Under the pieces are notes generated by a model. That model was given only the letters and a program-made list of their open reading frames with translations. It was not told the origin of the DNA and did no database searches. The translations under genes and the position numbers were made by a program. A stretch of DNA of 64,000 nucleotides from Actinomortierella ambigua (taxonomy: Eukaryota > Mortierellomycota > Mortierellomycetes > Mortierellales > Mortierellaceae): positions 7,096-71,095 of the forward strand of contig JAAAJB010000082.1 of the NCBI GenBank assembly GCA_016098155.1, given 5' to 3'. Below, one piece after another: positions 58,657 through 64,000 of this stretch; position 1 is the first letter of the stretch; every line of letters starts with the position of its first letter.

Positions 58657-60142
58657 ATGGATCAGGCCTGGGGATCGCGCAAGTCGTACGTGTGGTTCTT
58701 GTTCCATTCTATGAAGGAAAGCCACGGAGCGCGTCTCCTTGCGCGCTTGAAAGGCATATTTCACTTGTCTAAATGGAAACCTTTTTGTTAATCCGACACT
58801 CAATGAACATTAGAACACGAAGCGAGAGCAGCTCAAAGCTGATTCAGTTACAACGACAGTCCTCAACCACCAATGTCAATGCCTCATCTTTGTTGAATGC
58901 AGGATCAGGGGCAGCTTCATCGGTGTTTAGCCATACCAGCTCCACACAGGGTATTCTGTCGAGCAGCACCGGCGCTACGGCAGCAGCAGCAGCAGCCACA
59001 GCACCAGGAACAGTAGCAGGAGGAGTACCGTCGTCGTCGTCTTCGCTGTTGTCGTCCTCGTCATCGTTAGAGTCCAGCGCCAAGCATTTTCACGAGAACC
59101 TTGGTGGCATCGGTAGCATGGGAAGCAGCGGCATCAGCAGCAGCGGCAGTGGTATCAGCAGCAGCAGCAGCGGTGTAATGGGAGCCTCAGGAATCACGGG
59201 TGGTCATCATCCTTCGACCAGTCTGTCACTCCATCACTCCAACGCAGGCACGTCGGAGATTCACCCATTGCACTTCAACTGGGTCTTCTGGTTCATGCAC
59301 CGTGCTCCTGGTAGCAAGATTGTCAATTATGAAAGCTCAATGAAGAAAATTGCCACGTTTGGATCGGTAAGGAGCCCTTCCCCACCCTTTTTTGCTCATG
59401 CGGTAAGTAGACTTTTGAGGCCTCTTCTTTTTTTTGCTAATGATCTGATGGTTGTTTTGTAACTAGGTGGAGGACTTTTGGGCTGTCTATAGCCACCTTA
59501 GAAGACCACATGAACTACCAAACGTGAGCGATTATCATTTGTTCAAGCAGGGCGTAAGACCAGTCTGGGAGGTATGTCCACTGTCGAGTGCTCATGAGAT
59601 ATATAAGAAGATGCATTGGCGACGTGAATGGCTTGTCTAACCTTGTAGTACCTTACCTCCCTCCCCTTGTCTTCTAGGACGCAACTAATATTAATGGTGG
59701 CAAATGGATCGTTCGACTGAAGAAGGGTTTGGCTAGCCGGTATTGGGAGAATCTGGTATGTGATTGTTCTTGGATCATTGTTGCTGTTGTTGCTCAGATT
59801 GTCCACCCCTATCATGGCATAGCCATGTTCCAGAACACTGACCAAATGGTACTGTTTTTACACTTTCTGTGTCATGCACACATCATGTAGGTCATGGCTG
59901 TCATTGGAGACCAGTTTGACGTTGGATCAGAGATCTGTGGCATTGTGCTGTCGATCCGAGGTGCCGAGGACATTTTATCGTTATGGAATCAGTCGGCGCA
60001 CGAGGGACGGATAAACTTGAAGATTCGAGACACGATGAAGAGGGTGCTGAACTTACCACCTGACACCATCATGGAGTACAAGACGCACAATGATGCCCTC
60101 AAGGATAACTCTAGCTTCAGGAACACGGACGTCTTCCGATGA
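58657..60142 (+). CDS. eIF4E2/4EHP-like cap-binding protein
   Basis: Five exons are inferred: 58657-58685, 58814-59366, 59467-59571, 59678-59755 and 59891-60142, giving 338 residues. After a Ser/Ala/Gly-rich N-terminus of about 150 residues the eIF4E fold is clear: HPLHFNWVFWFMHRAPGSK, FGSVEDFWAVYSHLRRPHEL, DYHLFKQGVRPVWEDATNIN, GGKWIVRLKKGLASRYWENL and GDQFDVGSEICGIVLSIRGA. The first cap-stacking tryptophan position reads WFMHR instead of the WxxxW of canonical eIF4E, which fits class II (4EHP/nCBP) proteins. These bind mRNA caps and often repress translation. The first intron donor (TC/GTACGT) was chosen over a nearby weaker GT, and both keep the frame. Confidence 0.88.
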
Positions 60143-60409
60143 ACTACTGCTGGGAGGTTTTATATTTTTTTTTTTTTTGCAAGAAAAAAAAATTGCGCGC
60201 TGTTTTTCCAAAAAGAACGTCCGTTTTTGTTCACTTGTTCCATCCGAACAAACCAAAGAAGGCATGCAACCAAAAAAAAAAATAAAATTTGTTTTTTGTA
60301 CGCCTGAAAGAGTGGAATTATTTTTGTGGCTGCACAAGCGAGAACATCGCCTTCCCCCCGCGGCAATACATGCGTTCATTGATCAACTTGTGTTTGAAAA
60401 CCTCGAAAC

Positions 60410-62505
<2,096 letters not shown>

Positions 62506-62760
62506 TTGTAAATCGTAATCATAAAAAATAATATTTAAAAAAAAGTGGTACTTGTCGTGGATAATCGAGAAAGTTTGTGGGGAGAGGGAGGGGGTGTGTT
62601 TTTATTTTCAAAATGATGGATACAAAAAAAAAAAAAGAAAAAAGAAAAAAAAAAGTGGAGAGGTGCTGAATGTGTGAAAATGTGTATGTTTGTGTAATGT
62701 GGAAAGGGTATTGGGGAGGAAGGGGGAGGGGGGGAGGAATGATATCTATCAGCGAATGGG

Positions 62761-64000
62761 TTAGAGTAGCTGAAGGTCGTGGATGGCCCAGAGGAGTGAC
62801 GATTGGATGTTCATGGGGAAGGTCGTCAAAAGCTGCAAGCACAGAGGTTGGAGGTACTCGGGTCTATTTTGGGAGAGGAAACAGACAAAAAAATGAGTAT
62901 TCTCATTGCTATTTGATCCAACAGTACTTCTCTCACTCTCATTCTTTTGCTCATGCCCGGTTTGTGTGTTCTATACCTCATCCAGGGTGCCTCGGCCTCA
63001 GGCTCGTCGTCGGCGGCATCGTCGTCGTGTTCGTCTTCATGGTCGTCATCGTGGTGCATCGATGAGGTATCGTCGGCCATGGGGACATGCTTGGTGGTGC
63101 TGACTTCGGAAGCCAACAAGACGCTGCTGATGAGCGAAGTCCGATCGTCAAAGTCGTCTGATGGTCGGTGAATGTTGTCTCTTGACACACGGACACTTGT
63201 CACAGGCGATCCCTTGACGACGGCGTCGACACTGGCAACTTTACTATCCTTGCCATCTTCATCGTCATCATCATCATCACTGTTGTTGTTGGTGTGGTCG
63301 CCCTTCTCTTGTTGATCTTTCTTGTTCTTGTCATCGTCGTCCTCGTCGGCCTTGTCGTCTTGTTGATCTTCGCCCCGTTGTTCCATTATCCTCTTGCGCG
63401 TCTCCTCCAACAGCTCTGCGAGGCGCTCCTCGATCCGGTCCACGACCTCAAACGGAGCGAGGGGGGCGACCTTGGTGATGGACTCGAGGAGCAGCTGGAC
63501 AAACTCGAGATGATGTGGACGTTTGAGGGCCAGCTCCAACATTTGCCAGCAAAACTCGATGGCCAATGTGGGCAAGGCCGGGTAGTCGAGGTGGTGGCGT
63601 GCCGCGGTAGCGGGGTTGGCCGAGACCTTGGGACGAGCGCGCAGTGGGGGCAGATCCGTCAGCGAGTTGATGCCGTATGAGATCATGTTGAGCAGAGAGC
63701 CCGACGAGCCCGGGTTACGGAACGATTCGAGGGAAGGGTCTTGGAAGGCCTGGAGCAGGCCGTCCGTCAAGTAGGTGACACCGTGCAGATAGACGTCGCC
63801 ATCGGCTGTGGAGCTAAACTCGCCAAAGTAGATGTTGTTGCGGCTGTCGGCGTTCTCGTCCAGCGCGTCCTTGAGCAGCAGGACCACCAGCTCAAAGGGC
63901 GCGCGCACCTTGATGACTTGGTCGAGCAGCCATTGGTAGCCTGTAGTGAAGGCGACGCGGTAAAACGTGGCCTCGTGCTGCAGGGTCGCCTGGGACTTTT
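62761..64000 (-). CDS. Partial helical-repeat-like protein, C-terminal part
   Basis: The gene runs off the right edge, so only its last two exons are visible: 62977 to the window end, and 62761-62863. The visible part contains helical stretches resembling HEAT/ARM packing: FELVVLLLKDALDENADSRN, SLLNMISYGINSLTDLPPLR, LPTLAIEFCWQMLELALKRP and HHLEFVQLLLESITKVAPLA. An acidic, disordered block (D/E/K/N-rich) follows, and the last exon encodes RPEYLQPLCLQLLTTFPMNI and ends LLWAIHDLQLL. I do not recognise the family; a large scaffold or transport protein is plausible. The intron between the exons has GTATAG and AATAG ends with exact phase. Confidence 0.6.

Overview
The window is nuclear DNA of a filamentous fungus, most likely an early-diverging one of the Mortierella type. 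That placement is an inference from the gene set and style and was not checked by phylogeny. The evidence for a fungal genome is intron-rich genes with short GT-AG introns, yeast-like housekeeping orthologues, CT-rich leaders before start codons, poly-Q, poly-S and poly-A tracts, and many A/T homopolymers. Two N runs (15184-15193 and 45779-45801) mark assembly gaps. I recognise no operon, CRISPR array, prophage or biosynthetic cluster.

Layout, left to right. 1-8.5 kb (minus strand): a DUF4112 membrane protein with a long disordered tail, a DUF455 ferritin-like protein, a short tropomyosin and ribosomal protein eS12. 8.5-11.7 kb: a long gap without a convincing gene. 11.7-14.7 kb (+): an MscS-like channel with an EF-hand. 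14.9-17.1 kb (-): a siderophore-iron transporter with GATA-type iron-regulator sites. 18.7 kb (+): a small Ecl1-type zinc protein. 20.2-20.8 kb: a CAACCCTCATCAT minisatellite. 21.2-28.6 kb: SUMO E1 subunit Aos1, a hypothetical membrane protein, the PQ-loop protein Any1/SLC66A2, TRAPPC2 and RNase H2 subunit B. 28.9-32.1 kb (-): an FHA-domain Chk2-type kinase. 33-34 kb (+): a small secreted protein. 34.7 kb: tRNA-Ser(UGA), followed by a repeat-rich block whose core (35081-35901) is bounded by long imperfect inverted repeats. 36.4-40.1 kb: a single-pass Cys-rich protein and cystinosin. 40.7-42.0 kb (-): an HSD10-type dehydrogenase whose start codon is split by an intron. 43.1-45.6 kb (+): histidinol-phosphate aminotransferase and a GPI-type Cys-rich protein. 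45.8-46.9 kb: a perfect hairpin beside a gap, then a frameshifted remnant that may derive from a TnpB/Fanzor-type nuclease. 47.2-48.5 kb (+): a DUF4097-like protein. 48.6-53.2 kb (-): an M16 metallopeptidase. 54-62.5 kb (+): a large PP2C-type phosphatase, an eIF4E2/4EHP homologue and a CDK11/PITSLRE kinase. The right edge cuts a helical-repeat-like gene on the minus strand.

The genes serve separate cellular functions: trafficking (TRAPPC2, Any1, cystinosin), genome maintenance (Chk2, RNase H2B), SUMOylation, translation (eS12, eIF4E2, tRNA), iron uptake, mechanosensing and amino-acid metabolism. Neighbours are not functionally linked. Exon boundaries were set by hand so that splice sites, reading phase and family similarity agree. 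For every multi-exon coding model with exons listed, except the gene cut by the right edge, total exon length is a multiple of three.

The most interesting items are the inverted-repeat element at 35.1-35.9 kb, the possible TnpB/Fanzor remnant, the AT^G split start codon, the ATCTGATAA sites at the siderophore transporter, the 123-residue tropomyosin and several micro-exons.
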